Source: Betaproteobacteria bacterium MOLA814 (GTDB taxonomy: Bacteria; Pseudomonadota; Gammaproteobacteria; Burkholderiales; Burkholderiaceae_C). From it: DNA of 64,000 nucleotides. The notes under the pieces were generated by a model. It was not told where the DNA came from, did no database searches, and was given only the letters and a program-made list of their open reading frames with translations. Of the stretch, positions 8,796-17,213 are shown one piece after another (position 1 is the stretch's first letter; the number at the start of each line of letters is the position of its first letter). The DNA is taken from positions 1,318,225 through 1,382,224 of the forward strand of contig AYMW01000001.1 in NCBI GenBank assembly GCA_000496475.1. Reading direction: 5' to 3'. The translations under genes and the position numbers were made by a program.

Positions 8796-10223
8796 ATGAC
8801 AAAAGATACAGACACACTCGCTCGCCAAAGACGGCAGTTTTTAACCCTTGCAGGCGTTGGTGCGGGTGCGATTGCAGCCAGCACTGTTAGTCCAGTGGCC
8901 ATGGCCGCTCTGCCTGAGCTGGTGTCACACGACAGTGTGGATACCGCGGCACTGTTGTTCCCAGAGTCTGGCAGGCCTTATGACCCTGTCACCACCCTCA
9001 ACGGTTGGTCGCTGCCATGGCGCATGAAAAACGGCGTCAAAGAGTTTCACTTGGTTGCAGAGCCTGTTGTGAGAGAGATGGCGCCAGGTTTTACTGCCCA
9101 CTTGTGGGGTTATAACGGCCAGTCACCTGGACCCACCATTGAGGTTGTAGAGGGTGACAAGATTCGCTTGTTTGTGACCAACCGCTTGCCTGAGCACACC
9201 AGCGTGCATTGGCACGGTCAGCGCTTGCCCAATGGGATGGACGGTGTAACCGGCTTGAACCAGCCAGCCATAGGACCCGGTAAAACCTTTGTGTATGAGT
9301 TTGTAGCGCGCCGCCCGGGCACATTCATGTACCACCCACATGCCGATGAAATGACGCAAATGGCCATGGGCATGATGGGCTCTTGGGTCACACACCCCAA
9401 GCAATACAGCAACAACATTGGCAAGGTGGACAGAGACTTCTGTTTCTTGCTCAACGCCTACGACGTTGAGCCCGGCAGCGCCACGCCAAAAATCATGACC
9501 ATGCTTAACTTTAACCTGTGGTCTTGGAACAGCCGCTTGTTTCCTGGCATCGACTCCTTCAATGTCAAGCTGGGCGACAAGGTTCGCATGCGCATTGGTA
9601 ACTTGACCATGACCAACCATCCCATACACATACATGGCCATGAGTTTGAAGTCACGGGAACGGACGGCGGACCCACACCCAGTGGCTCACGCTGGCCCGA
9701 AGTGACCACGGATATTGCTGTTGGGCAAATGCGCCAAATTGAGTTTGTGGCCGATGAGCTGGGCGACTGGGCCGCGCACTGCCACAAAAGTCACCACACC
9801 ATGAATGCCATGGGTCACGACATACCCACCATGATTGGCGCCGACCACTCTGGACTTGCGGCACAAATCCAAGAGCTGGTACCAGAGTACATGGTGATGG
9901 GCGAGCGCGGCATGGCTGATATGACCGAGATGACCATGCCCATACCTGACAACACTGCACCCATGATGACTGGGGACGGCCCCTTTGGCTCGGTGGAGAT
10001 GGGCGGTATGTTCAGTGTTTTAAAAGTCAGGCGTGACCAGCCCAAACAGAGCAACGTCAACCCGGGCTGGTTTAAACATCCCGCAGACACTGTCGCTTAC
10101 GAGTTCAAAGGCGAGGTTAGCGAACCAAAGCGCTCAAGCGCAGGTGGCTCATCGGCTATGCCCATGAAGAACGGCGTAACCACTGAAGTACGCGTAAAAA
10201 AACCTGGATCGCACCAGCATTAG
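8796..10223 (+). CDS. Multicopper oxidase, Tat-exported (copper resistance type)
   Basis: The start at ATG 8796 gives 475 residues and exposes a twin-arginine signal (RQRRQFLTLAGVGAGAIA). Four copper-ligand regions are visible: HWH at 138-140, HPH at 180-182, HPIHIHGH at 275-282 and HCHKSHHTMNAM at 328-339. The last supplies the type 1 and trinuclear-centre ligands. A Met-rich stretch at about 395-440 (TEMTMP, APMMTGD, VEMGGM) could bind Cu(I). Such periplasmic enzymes oxidise Cu(I) to the less toxic Cu(II) using oxygen. Position directly behind the outer-membrane factor and before a cupredoxin supports a copper-tolerance role. Confidence 0.93.
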   Translation: MTKDTDTLARQRRQFLTLAGVGAGAIAASTVSPVAMAALPELVSHDSVDTAALLFPESGRPYDPVTTLNGWSLPWRMKNGVKEFHLVAEPVVREMAPGFTAHLWGYNGQSPGPTIEVVEGDKIRLFVTNRLPEHTSVHWHGQRLPNGMDGVTGLNQPAIGPGKTFVYEFVARRPGTFMYHPHADEMTQMAMGMMGSWVTHPKQYSNNIGKVDRDFCFLLNAYDVEPGSATPKIMTMLNFNLWSWNSRLFPGIDSFNVKLGDKVRMRIGNLTMTNHPIHIHGHEFEVTGTDGGPTPSGSRWPEVTTDIAVGQMRQIEFVADELGDWAAHCHKSHHTMNAMGHDIPTMIGADHSGLAAQIQELVPEYMVMGERGMADMTEMTMPIPDNTAPMMTGDGPFGSVEMGGMFSVLKVRRDQPKQSNVNPGWFKHPADTVAYEFKGEVSEPKRSSAGGSSAMPMKNGVTTEVRVKKPGSHQH

Positions 10224-10286
10224 TCGTACATACCAATCACCTATAAACAATTACCAATCACAAACTTTATCTTTAAAGGAATCATC

Positions 10287-10778
10287 ATGACCAACACACG
10301 CTCAATGTTCAACTCGCCTTCTCTTGTCGCGGCAGCACTGTGCTTTGCCGCTTTTAGCGCCCAGGCTGGCGGCACACATGCCGACAACCATGGCCACAGC
10401 GAATCAACCATTGGCAAGCCCGCCAAGATGAGCCAAGTCACCAAAACCATCACGGTAGACATGGGCGACGACATGCGCTTTACACCTGAAAAGATCAACG
10501 TGCGCAAGGGCGACGTGGTGCATTTTATTGTGAAGAACAGCGGCAAGGTCAAGCACGAAATGGTGCTTGGCACACCCAAGGAACTGGCAGCCCATTACAA
10601 ACAAATGTTGAAGTTCCCAGGCATGGTGCATGAAGACCCACAAACAGCATCTGTTGCACCAGGCCAGTCAGGTGACATTGTGTGGGCGTTTACTAACAGC
10701 GGCATTGTGGACTTTGCTTGCTTGCAACCTGGCCACTTCGATGCCGGGATGAAGGGCCAATTCAACGTCGCCAAATAA
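10287..10778 (+). CDS. Cupredoxin (type 1 copper protein)
   Basis: The 163-residue protein has a signal peptide (to about FSAQAGG), a His-rich leader (THADNHGHSE) and a cupredoxin core. The type 1 copper ligands are readable as His in KHEM and the Cys, His and Met of ACLQPGHFDAGM. An AAAGGA site precedes ATG 10287. Cupredoxins shuttle electrons or store copper in the periplasm, and this one probably works with the multicopper oxidase just upstream (gap 63 bases). The extra loop KELAAHYKQMLKFPGMVHEDPQ is typical of the copper-cluster subgroup. Confidence 0.9.
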   Translation: MTNTRSMFNSPSLVAAALCFAAFSAQAGGTHADNHGHSESTIGKPAKMSQVTKTITVDMGDDMRFTPEKINVRKGDVVHFIVKNSGKVKHEMVLGTPKELAAHYKQMLKFPGMVHEDPQTASVAPGQSGDIVWAFTNSGIVDFACLQPGHFDAGMKGQFNVAK

Positions 10779-10805
10779 GCACATCGCTTTTTAACCATTA
10801 CACAC

Positions 10806-10825
10806 AGCCGGCTTGTTCGCCGGCT
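10806..10825 (+). terminator. Short GC hairpin between cupredoxin and CusF-like genes
   Basis: AGCCGGC and GCCGGCT pair around a 6-base loop. No T-run follows, so it is more likely a processing or attenuation element than a full terminator. Confidence 0.3.
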
Positions 10826-10851
10826 TGAACAACCCATTAAAGGACTACAAC

Positions 10852-11142
10852 ATGTTTATCAAACACCTAATTGCAGTGACTGCCATCATATTTTCAACCG
10901 CGGGATTTGCAGGTGACGTCGTGATGACGACAGGAGAAATAAAACGCATAGACACGGCCCACAACAAGCTCACCATCAAGCACGGGGATATAGCGAACCT
11001 GGACATGCCCGGGATGACCATGGTGTTTGAGGTTGCAGACAACGCCATAATCAACGCTGTAAAAAAGGGCGATAAGGTTTTATTTCACGTTGAAATGGAC
11101 GGTCAACGCATGGTTATCAAAACCTTAACTGTTCAACCCTAA
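10852..11142 (+). CDS. CusF-like periplasmic copper-binding protein
   Basis: ATG 10852 has AAAGGA upstream and gives 96 residues: a signal peptide (ending GFAGD) and a CusF/CusB-type small beta-barrel domain. Compared with E. coli CusF, the His is kept (KHGDI) and the two Met are kept (MPGMTM), but the Trp that caps Cu(I) by a cation-pi contact is replaced by Met. In CusF that substitution is known to give a normal three- or four-ligand site with tighter copper. The protein probably hands Cu(I) to the outer-membrane factor or other cluster members. It is a free-standing protein, not fused to a CusB. Confidence 0.88.
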   Translation: MFIKHLIAVTAIIFSTAGFAGDVVMTTGEIKRIDTAHNKLTIKHGDIANLDMPGMTMVFEVADNAIINAVKKGDKVLFHVEMDGQRMVIKTLTVQP

Positions 11143-11201
11143 TACTTGACGCGTGACTGCACACCTCAATAAGGTGTGTGGTCATTGCATTGAAAGCTCC
11201 T

Positions 11202-11402
11202 ATGACAACCATCACGCTCACCGTAACAGGTATGACTTGTGTGCATTGTGAAAAAGCCGTGCTAAAAGCTATTCAATCTATTGATGCGCAGGCCCAAGCA
11301 ACCATAAACAGACCAGCTGGAACCGCCTGTATAACCAGTGAGCAACCACCAGACATGTTTATTGCAGCGATTGTTAATGAAGGCTATTCGGCCTGTGTGT
11401 GA
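11202..11402 (+). CDS. HMA-domain copper chaperone (CopZ-like)
   Basis: The 66-residue protein is a single heavy-metal-associated domain with GMTCVHC at residues 10-16 and a beta-alpha-beta-beta-alpha-beta length match. I prefer ATG 11202 over an in-frame GTG at 11178 because it gives the usual domain start (MTTITLTVTGM). Such proteins carry Cu(I) in the cytoplasm to CopA. It closes the rightward copper gene series, 59 bases after the CusF-like gene. Confidence 0.85.
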   Translation: MTTITLTVTGMTCVHCEKAVLKAIQSIDAQAQATINRPAGTACITSEQPPDMFIAAIVNEGYSACV

Positions 11403-11540
11403 CGGTGCCTGTCCACGCAAACCCGAACATATTTGAGTTACACACCCCTATGGCTTGAGCTGCATCACCGCAAACACACAACGGGATACCAGTCAACAAC
11501 ACTTGCAGATTAATGTGACGAACATGGCACACTGACACCC

Positions 11541-11942
11541 ATGTACGTGATTGACTTATCAGAAGTTCAAATAACAGCTATTCGAGCGCAAGGCCCAGGC
11601 GGGCAAAACGTGAACAAGGTGTCTACTGCGGTGCACCTGCGGTTCTGTATTTCATCATCGTCCCTGCCCGATTTTATAAAAGCACGGTTATTGACACTGA
11701 ATGACCAACGTGTCACCAGTGGCGGAGTCATTGTTATCAAAGCTCAAATTAGTAGAAGCTTGACTCAAAACAAAGCAGAAGCGTTGATCCGACTTCAAGC
11801 GCTTGTCAATAGCGCGGCAACGGTTACCAAGAACAGAAAAGCAACACGGCCTAGTTTTGGATCGCAGCGAAAACGCATCGATTCGAAAGTTAACCGCGGT
11901 CAAATCAAAATGTCACGAGCCAAAATAAACAGCAGCGAATAA
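11541..11942 (+). CDS. arfB: Alternative ribosome-rescue factor ArfB (peptidyl-tRNA hydrolase)
   Basis: The 133-residue protein carries the class I release-factor GGQ motif within RAQGPGGQNVNKVSTAVHLRF (GGQ at 20-22). It has no codon-recognition domain and ends in a Lys/Arg-rich tail (KNRKATRP, RKRIDSK, KMSRAK) that in ArfB enters the empty mRNA channel of stalled ribosomes. Function is hydrolysis of peptidyl-tRNA on non-stop ribosomes. Length matches the family. It lies between the copper island and the candidate origin on the plus strand. Confidence 0.93.
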   Translation: MYVIDLSEVQITAIRAQGPGGQNVNKVSTAVHLRFCISSSSLPDFIKARLLTLNDQRVTSGGVIVIKAQISRSLTQNKAEALIRLQALVNSAATVTKNRKATRPSFGSQRKRIDSKVNRGQIKMSRAKINSSE

Positions 11943-12025
11943 CTGTTTGTCTCAAAACTATTTGTTTATTTTTGTATATTTTTTGTGTGCATAAACCTGT
12001 GCACTGTTTTCTAACAACAGGGCAG

Positions 12026-12034
12026 TTATCCACA
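12026..12034 (+). promoter_or_regulatory. Consensus DnaA box
   Basis: TTATCCACA is an exact match to the high-affinity DnaA box. A second match to TTATNCACA lies 31 bases to the left on the opposite strand. Confidence 0.7.
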
Positions 12035-12166
12035 CCAATGTGCAACTTGTAAAAGTTATTATTGATTCATCCACGCTGGTTCTAATGGCTGTCCTTACAG
12101 TTATTCTTGGTGTAACTGCTTGTATTTATTCAGTTTTATTGACTTGTCAACACACAGGCACCGTCT

Positions 12167-12181
12167 CTACTACTACTACTA
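12167..12181 (-). repeat. Five-unit DnaA-trio-like array
   Basis: The plus strand reads CTACTACTACTACTA, so the minus strand reads 3'-GAT-5' five times in line, the DnaA-trio form on which DnaA assembles on single-stranded DNA. It abuts an AT-rich segment at 12182-12200. A chance microsatellite is the alternative. Confidence 0.55.
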
Positions 12182-12283
12182 TATTTAAATAAAGAATTAA
12201 GAGAGTAAGACAGAACAACTTTTTCAAACCGCACAACAGCCACCACAAAGCGGTTAGACCTGCGCACAACTATCACTGCTAAG

Positions 12284-13114
12284 ATGAAGTACAACGGCAC
12301 GGTAACGGTGTTCTTTTCTACTTTTAAAACTTGTTTAACTTTGACCCAACTTGCACGCAACGACATATGCTTTGACATCAAGAGCACCCACATGGGGATG
12401 GTTGCCCTGGTGTTTCACACGCTCAACACTGCCGCTATTGCTGCCGAGCTGCATAAACGGTTTGTTGATGTACCGGAGTTTTTTGACCATGACGCCGTTA
12501 CCATCGATTTAACAGCAGCAATAACTTCGGACACACGCTTTGACGATATAGATTGGGTGCAGTGGGTGGCCATGTTGTCTGGTTTTAGCATGGTGCCACT
12601 CGCTGTTCGGGGGGTGCCAGAGTCTTGGAAAAAAAACCTTGGCGAACATCGACTGGTTTGGCTTGCACCTGCGCTTACACCAGCAAAAACGACCAGTAAC
12701 AGCACACCGCATGCTCAGGGTGATCAGGCTCCAGTGATACATCCCGCGCCGCCTGACACGTTGTTGTCACGTGCAATGGTTGTTGACAAACCTTTGCGAT
12801 CTGGTCAGCGTGTTTATGCAAAAGGACGTGACCTGGTCATGCTTGCGATGGTCAATCCAGGTGCAGAGGTTATTGCTGATGGTCATATTCATGTGTACGC
12901 ACCGTTGCGCGGGCGGGCAGTCGCAGGCGCGAGAGGTGATGTTTTATCACGTATCTTTGCCTTGAATTTTGAACCAGAATTGGTATCAATAGCTGGCATC
13001 TACCAAAGCATTGACAGTAATTTACATGCAGATATCAAAGGTGTGGCTGCCTATGCGTCGTTGCAGATTAATGCCCAAGGTGAGCATTTAATTTATCAAG
13101 CCATTTCTCGTTAG
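12284..13114 (+). CDS. minC: Septum-site-determining protein MinC
   Basis: MinC, activated by MinD at the membrane, blocks FtsZ assembly away from mid-cell. The C-terminal beta-helix domain is clear (LRSGQRVYAKGRDLVML, GAEVIADGHIHVYAPLRGRAVAGA, ELVSIAGIY), and the N-terminal FtsZ-inhibiting domain is divergent (FDIKSTHMGMVALVFHT). From ATG 12284 the protein has 276 residues, but the first 20 or so look unlike MinC and extend beyond the usual start; TTG 12341 is a possible alternative. The gene begins right at the edge of the candidate origin and heads minC-minD-minE, with a 112-base gap before minD. Confidence 0.9.
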   Translation: MKYNGTVTVFFSTFKTCLTLTQLARNDICFDIKSTHMGMVALVFHTLNTAAIAAELHKRFVDVPEFFDHDAVTIDLTAAITSDTRFDDIDWVQWVAMLSGFSMVPLAVRGVPESWKKNLGEHRLVWLAPALTPAKTTSNSTPHAQGDQAPVIHPAPPDTLLSRAMVVDKPLRSGQRVYAKGRDLVMLAMVNPGAEVIADGHIHVYAPLRGRAVAGARGDVLSRIFALNFEPELVSIAGIYQSIDSNLHADIKGVAAYASLQINAQGEHLIYQAISR

Positions 13115-13226
13115 CACGTTTTGTTTTTTATAACCAGCTTGAAACACCGTTAAACTGAAGGGTGTTACAAAATTCTACCGGCCTAGCTTTTTTTGCTGCC
13201 ACGACCCCATTCTTTAGGTAAAAAAC

Positions 13227-14042
13227 ATGACAAAAATTGTTGTCGTCACGTCTGGCAAGGGCGGCGTTGGAAAGACTACAACCAGCGCGAGTTTTGCCAC
13301 TGGTTTGGCCATGCGGGGCTTAAAAACAGTGGTCATTGATTTCGATGTAGGTTTGCGCAACCTCGACTTAATCATGGGTTGCGAACGGCGTGTTGTATAC
13401 GATTTTATAAATGTCATCCAAGGCGAAGCATCACTGAATCAAGCTTTAATTAAAGACAAACAAACTGATAACTTGTTTGTATTGGCTGCATCTCAGACAC
13501 GTGACAAGGATGCACTGACCACGGCTGGTGTAGAAAAAGTGCTCAACGATTTAAAAGCTATGTCGTTTGACTACATCGTTTGCGATTCACCTGCTGGCAT
13601 CGAAACTGGTGCGCTGTTGGCCATGCATTTCGCTGATGAGGCACTGGTCGTTACCAATCCAGAGGTGTCGTCTGTACGTGATTCTGATCGTATTTTGGGC
13701 ATGTTGAGTTCAAAGACCAAACGTGCCATTGATGGAAGCGATCCTATCAAGGAGCATTTGTTGATTACGCGCTACAACCCAAGTCGCGTTGAGGGTGGTC
13801 ACATGTTGTCACTTGAAGATATTCAAGATATTTTACGTATCAAGCTTATTGGTGTCATTCCTGAATCAGATATTGTTTTACAAGCATCGAACCAAGGCCT
13901 ACCCGCTGTCCATATGCAGGGTACTGACGTGGCAGAAGCTTACAAAGATGTCATTGATAGGTTTTTAGGCGAAGAGCGTCCATTGCGGTTTGTCGCAGCG
14001 CAAAAAGCTGGATTACTTAAGCGTTTGTTTGGTGGGAGGTAA
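13227..14042 (+). CDS. minD: Septum-site-determining ATPase MinD
   Basis: The 271-residue protein has the deviant Walker A motif SGKGGVGKTTTSA near residues 10-22, the switch region VIDFDVGLRNLDLIMG and the DSPAGIE Walker B-like segment, all standard for MinD. The C-terminal end (AAQKAGLLKRLFGGR) is the amphipathic membrane-targeting helix. MinD binds the membrane in its ATP form, recruits MinC and is released by MinE, which yields pole-to-pole oscillation. minE starts six bases after the minD stop, so the two are coupled. Confidence 0.98.
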   Translation: MTKIVVVTSGKGGVGKTTTSASFATGLAMRGLKTVVIDFDVGLRNLDLIMGCERRVVYDFINVIQGEASLNQALIKDKQTDNLFVLAASQTRDKDALTTAGVEKVLNDLKAMSFDYIVCDSPAGIETGALLAMHFADEALVVTNPEVSSVRDSDRILGMLSSKTKRAIDGSDPIKEHLLITRYNPSRVEGGHMLSLEDIQDILRIKLIGVIPESDIVLQASNQGLPAVHMQGTDVAEAYKDVIDRFLGEERPLRFVAAQKAGLLKRLFGGR

Positions 14043-14048
14043 CTGCGC

Positions 14049-14306
14049 ATGTCACTGCTATCGTTTTTTAAAGGTGAAAAGAAAAAAACTGCAAATGTGG
14101 CCAAGGAGCGCTTGCAGATAATCTTGGCGCATGAGCGGGGGGGGCGGACCTCGGTACCTGATTTTTTACCAGCGCTGCAGCGTGATCTCATCGCTGTCAT
14201 ATCTAAATATATCAAGATTGATCCCAGTGACATCAAGGTCAATCTAGAACGCGATGCAAATATGGAAATTCTTGAAGTAAAAATTGAGCTGCCAGACGGA
14301 CATTAA
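14049..14306 (+). CDS. minE: Cell-division topological specificity factor MinE
   Basis: The 85-residue protein has the N-terminal membrane-binding and MinD-contact part ([30 protein letters not shown]) and the C-terminal dimer domain ([18 protein letters not shown]...). MinE stimulates MinD ATPase and confines the MinCD inhibitor to cell poles. It is the last gene of the min operon and is followed by a strong terminator. Confidence 0.97.
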   Translation: MSLLSFFKGEKKKTANVAKERLQIILAHERGGRTSVPDFLPALQRDLIAVISKYIKIDPSDIKVNLERDANMEILEVKIELPDGH

Positions 14307-14323
14307 GGTTAGGCCGCTTGCTC

Positions 14324-14361
14324 AAACCACTTGTAAAGATCTCTGTGCAAGTGGTTTTTTT
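14324..14361 (+). terminator. Rho-independent terminator of minCDE
   Basis: AAACCACTTG and CAAGTGGTTT form a 10-bp stem around a 14-base loop and run into a T-tract at 14355-14361. Confidence 0.88.
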
Positions 14362-14414
14362 ATGTACGGCTTAAAATAGCCAGTTATTGATTGATAGTAT
14401 AAATTGACGTATGT

Positions 14415-16436
14415 ATGAGATATCCAGAGACCTTTGATGTCATTGTGGTGGGCGGTGGACACGCGGGCAGTGAAGCGGCCTTGGCCAGTGCGCGCATGGG
14501 CTGTAAAACGCTGTTATTGACACACAACATCGAAACACTGGGTCAAATGAGTTGCAACCCGTCGATTGGTGGTATTGGTAAGGGGCACTTGGTTAAAGAA
14601 ATAGACGCCATGGGTGGTGCCATGGCGTTGGCAACCGATGTGGCCGGTATCCAGTACCGTATTCTCAACAGCTCAAAAGGCCCAGCTGTGCGAGCAACCC
14701 GAGCACAAGCAGACCGGGTGTTGTACAAAGCGGCAATTCGCCGCACGATGGAAAACCAGCCCAATCTTCAGATTTTCCAGCAGGCTGTAGAGGACCTGAT
14801 TGTGCAAGGTGACCGTGTGGTTGGTGCGACGACCCAAGTCGGCTTGCAATTTCATGCGGCTACCGTCGTTTTAACGGCTGGCACCTTCTTAGACGGCAAA
14901 ATACACGTTGGTATGAGTAACCACGCGGGCGGGCGTGCAGGAGACCCACCTTCTGTCGGTTTGTCTGCGAGTTTAAAGGAGCTTGCACTGCCACAGGGTC
15001 GGTTGAAAACAGGCCCCCCGCCACGCCTAGATGGCCGCACCATTGACTACGCTAAGTGTGTGGCACAGCCTGGTGATGGTACTCCGGGTGGCATGCGCGA
15101 GGGTGGGGGCATTCCTGTGATGAGTTATATGGGTCACGCCAACATGCACCCACAACAAATCCCGTGTTGGATCACCCACACCAACGAGCAAACACACGAT
15201 ATTATCCGCAGTGGTTTTGACAGAAGTCCCATGTTCATGGGCGTTATTGCTGGTGTTGGCCCCCGGTATTGCCCCAGTGTTGAAGACAAGGTCAGTCGAT
15301 TTGCAGACAAGACCAGCCATCAAATATTCTTAGAACCAGAAGGTCTCACGACCCATGAAATATATCCAAATGGTATATCTACCAGTTTGCCTTTCGATAT
15401 TCAATTTGCACTGGTTCGTTCAATCAAAGGGCTAGAGGCTGCCAATATTGTTCGTCCGGGCTATGCCATTGAGTACGACTACTTTGATCCGCGTGCTTTA
15501 AAAAACACGTTTGAAACCAAGTCCATTTCAGGTTTGTTTTTTGCTGGTCAGATCAACGGTACTACGGGTTATGAGGAGGCGGCCGCACAAGGGTTGTTTG
15601 CAGGTATCAATGCAGCATTGCACGTGCAGGGTAAACCGGCGTGGTTACCAGGGCGTGACCAAGCGTACTTGGGCGTGCTCGTTGACGACTTGGTTACAAA
15701 GGGCGTTACGGAGCCTTATCGCATGTTTACCAGCCGTGCAGAATACCGCCTGCAGCTGCGTGAAGACAATGCCGACGCTCGTTTAACAGAGGTGGCAAGA
15801 AGCATGGGCTTGATAGACGACGCACGCTGGTCTGTGTTTAATCGAAAGCGTGATGCTGTTTCACGTGAAACACAACGGCTGACCAATACGTGGGTAAGCC
15901 ATAAGTCTTTGCCAGAGTCTGAGGCGTTGCGCGTTATGGGCCAGGCGCTTGAAAGAGAGTACAGCTTGGCAGACTTGTTAAGAAGACCGGGCGTTGATTA
16001 CGACACGCTGGTAAATATGCATGGTGGTGCATTTGTTGCGACTTCTTTGTTGGACCCAATTGGCGCGGCTCAAATAAACACAGGCATGGAGGGCGAGGCG
16101 CCTGTTACAGCGCACGCTGGTTGTGAGCAGGTTTTGCGAGCAGCCGTTGTTGAGCAGGTTGAAATCAGTTTGAAATACCAAGGGTACATTGACAGACAAA
16201 AAGAGCAGGTTGAGCGCTCGTCGTTGTATGAACATATGGCGCTGCCGCTGGACTTTGACTATTTGGGTATACCAGCTTTAGGGTTTGAGGTGAGACAAAT
16301 GTTAAACAAGCAACGCCCACAAACGCTTGGCCAGGCCTCACGCATTTCGGGCGTTACACCTGTCGCTATTTCACTGTTGCTCGTACATCTTAAAAAGCTA
16401 GGCCTGCGGCCCCATGACAAAGTGGCGCCGCTGTGA
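14415..16436 (+). CDS. mnmG: tRNA uridine-34 carboxymethylaminomethyl enzyme MnmG (GidA)
   Basis: The FAD-dependent enzyme works with MnmE to modify wobble uridine 34 of certain tRNAs. The N-terminus shows the FAD fold [22 protein letters not shown], then the family phrases [24 protein letters not shown] and FLDGKIHVG with conserved Cys residues (ISCNPS type, YAKCVAQPG), and the C-terminus a helical MnmE/tRNA-binding part. At 673 residues it is slightly longer than E. coli MnmG (629). A perfect parS palindrome lies inside the gene at 15857-15872. The next gene, rsmG, overlaps by four bases (GTGA), which is the common gidA-gidB arrangement close to replication origins. Confidence 0.97.
   Translation: MRYPETFDVIVVGGGHAGSEAALASARMGCKTLLLTHNIETLGQMSCNPSIGGIGKGHLVKEIDAMGGAMALATDVAGIQYRILNSSKGPAVRATRAQADRVLYKAAIRRTMENQPNLQIFQQAVEDLIVQGDRVVGATTQVGLQFHAATVVLTAGTFLDGKIHVGMSNHAGGRAGDPPSVGLSASLKELALPQGRLKTGPPPRLDGRTIDYAKCVAQPGDGTPGGMREGGGIPVMSYMGHANMHPQQIPCWITHTNEQTHDIIRSGFDRSPMFMGVIAGVGPRYCPSVEDKVSRFADKTSHQIFLEPEGLTTHEIYPNGISTSLPFDIQFALVRSIKGLEAANIVRPGYAIEYDYFDPRALKNTFETKSISGLFFAGQINGTTGYEEAAAQGLFAGINAALHVQGKPAWLPGRDQAYLGVLVDDLVTKGVTEPYRMFTSRAEYRLQLREDNADARLTEVARSMGLIDDARWSVFNRKRDAVSRETQRLTNTWVSHKSLPESEALRVMGQALEREYSLADLLRRPGVDYDTLVNMHGGAFVATSLLDPIGAAQINTGMEGEAPVTAHAGCEQVLRAAVVEQVEISLKYQGYIDRQKEQVERSSLYEHMALPLDFDYLGIPALGFEVRQMLNKQRPQTLGQASRISGVTPVAISLLLVHLKKLGLRPHDKVAPL
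15857..15872. promoter_or_regulatory. parS centromere site within mnmG
   Basis: TGTTTCACGTGAAACA is a perfect 16-bp palindrome and identical to the chromosomal parS consensus bound by ParB. It encodes part of MnmG, so the site is kept within coding sequence. Confidence 0.93.
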
Positions 16437-17155
16437 CACAGTCAGCGGGCCTGTCACAACAGCCTATAGCGCTGATGGGCACGGAAGCGCTTCAAAGTAC
16501 GGCCCACGCCATGGGTGTCCCGGTGTCTGTAGACCAGGCAAAAGCCTTGTTGGAATATGCACAATTGCTGCTGCAATGGAACAGGGTGTACAACCTCACG
16601 GCCATTAAAAACCCCCAAGAGGTGATCACACACCACTTACTAGACAGCCTGTCTGTTATACCAGCGTTGCAACGCCAGTTGGCCGCGCAAGAGGCGTGTC
16701 ATGCTATAGAGCCCAACCAACCAATAGATGTATTAGACGTTGGTTCGGGTGGTGGTTTACCTGGCGTGGTATTGACAATTTTGTGCCCGCGGCTGCGGGT
16801 GACCTGTGTGGATACGGTTGCAAAAAAAGCGGCCTTTGTGCAGCAAGTTGCGGCGCAGCTACCAACGGCGGTTCTTGGAGGGCGCTTAAAGGCAGTGCAT
16901 GGCCGCGTTGAAAATCTGCAAACAACCTATGACGTTATAGCGTCTAGGGCCTTCGCGTCGCTGGGTGACTTTACCCGGTTATCGCGCCAATCGTTAAAGA
17001 CCAACGGTCTGTGGATGGCGATGAAGGGTTTGCACCCTCAGCCAGAGATGGATGCCTTGCCGGGGTGGGTGCAGGTGTTTCACGTGGAACAGCTGCGTGT
17101 TATCGGCCTAGATGCCCAGCGCTGTGTGGCTTGGATGCGTGAAGTAAAAACTTAA
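16433..17155 (+). CDS. rsmG: 16S rRNA G527 N7-methyltransferase RsmG (GidB)
   Basis: The 240-residue protein starts with GTG 16433 overlapping the mnmG stop. It carries the SAM-binding motif [21 protein letters not shown] at about residues 97-117 and the RsmG phrase [21 protein letters not shown] upstream of it. It methylates G527 of 16S rRNA. An ATG 14 codons later (16475) is an alternative start. A near-perfect parS lies at its 3' end (17076-17091). Gene order mnmG-rsmG-parA-parB matches many origin-proximal regions. Confidence 0.96.
   Translation: MTQSAGLSQQPIALMGTEALQSTAHAMGVPVSVDQAKALLEYAQLLLQWNRVYNLTAIKNPQEVITHHLLDSLSVIPALQRQLAAQEACHAIEPNQPIDVLDVGSGGGLPGVVLTILCPRLRVTCVDTVAKKAAFVQQVAAQLPTAVLGGRLKAVHGRVENLQTTYDVIASRAFASLGDFTRLSRQSLKTNGLWMAMKGLHPQPEMDALPGWVQVFHVEQLRVIGLDAQRCVAWMREVKT
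17076..17091. promoter_or_regulatory. Second parS-like site within rsmG
   Basis: TGTTTCACGTGGAACA matches the parS consensus at 15 of 16 positions. It lies 1.2 kb from the perfect site. A much weaker relative (11 of 16) is at 17185-17200. Confidence 0.8.
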
Positions 17156-17213
17156 CGTGTTTGTGTTGTTAAATAGGGTGCCCCGCTTTCACGTAAACTA
17201 AACCGCATGAATC

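Larger units (their letters stand above)
11943..12283. other. AT-rich intergenic region, candidate chromosomal replication origin (oriC)
   Basis: This 341-base gap holds no gene. It contains matches to the DnaA box TTATNCACA: TTATCCACA at 12026-12034 (plus) and TTATGCACA on the minus strand at 11986-11994, plus weaker ones at 12067-12075 and 12144-12152. A T-rich stretch fills 11944-11985. At 12167-12181 the plus strand reads CTA five times, preceded by a GC-rich 14-mer and followed by AT-rich TATTTAAATAAAG. That order (box, GC cluster, DnaA-trio, AT-rich) is the basal unwinding layout described for bacterial origins. The min, mnmG, rsmG and parAB genes and parS sites to its right are typical origin neighbours. 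dnaA is not in the window. Confidence 0.6.

Noticed and set aside
12067-12075. TCATCCACG as a further DnaA box
   Set aside because: Two mismatches to TTATNCACA including the last base. Too weak to list on its own.
17185-17200. Third parS (GCTTTCACGTAAACTA)
   Set aside because: Only 11 of 16 positions match and the palindrome is broken, so ParB binding is doubtful.
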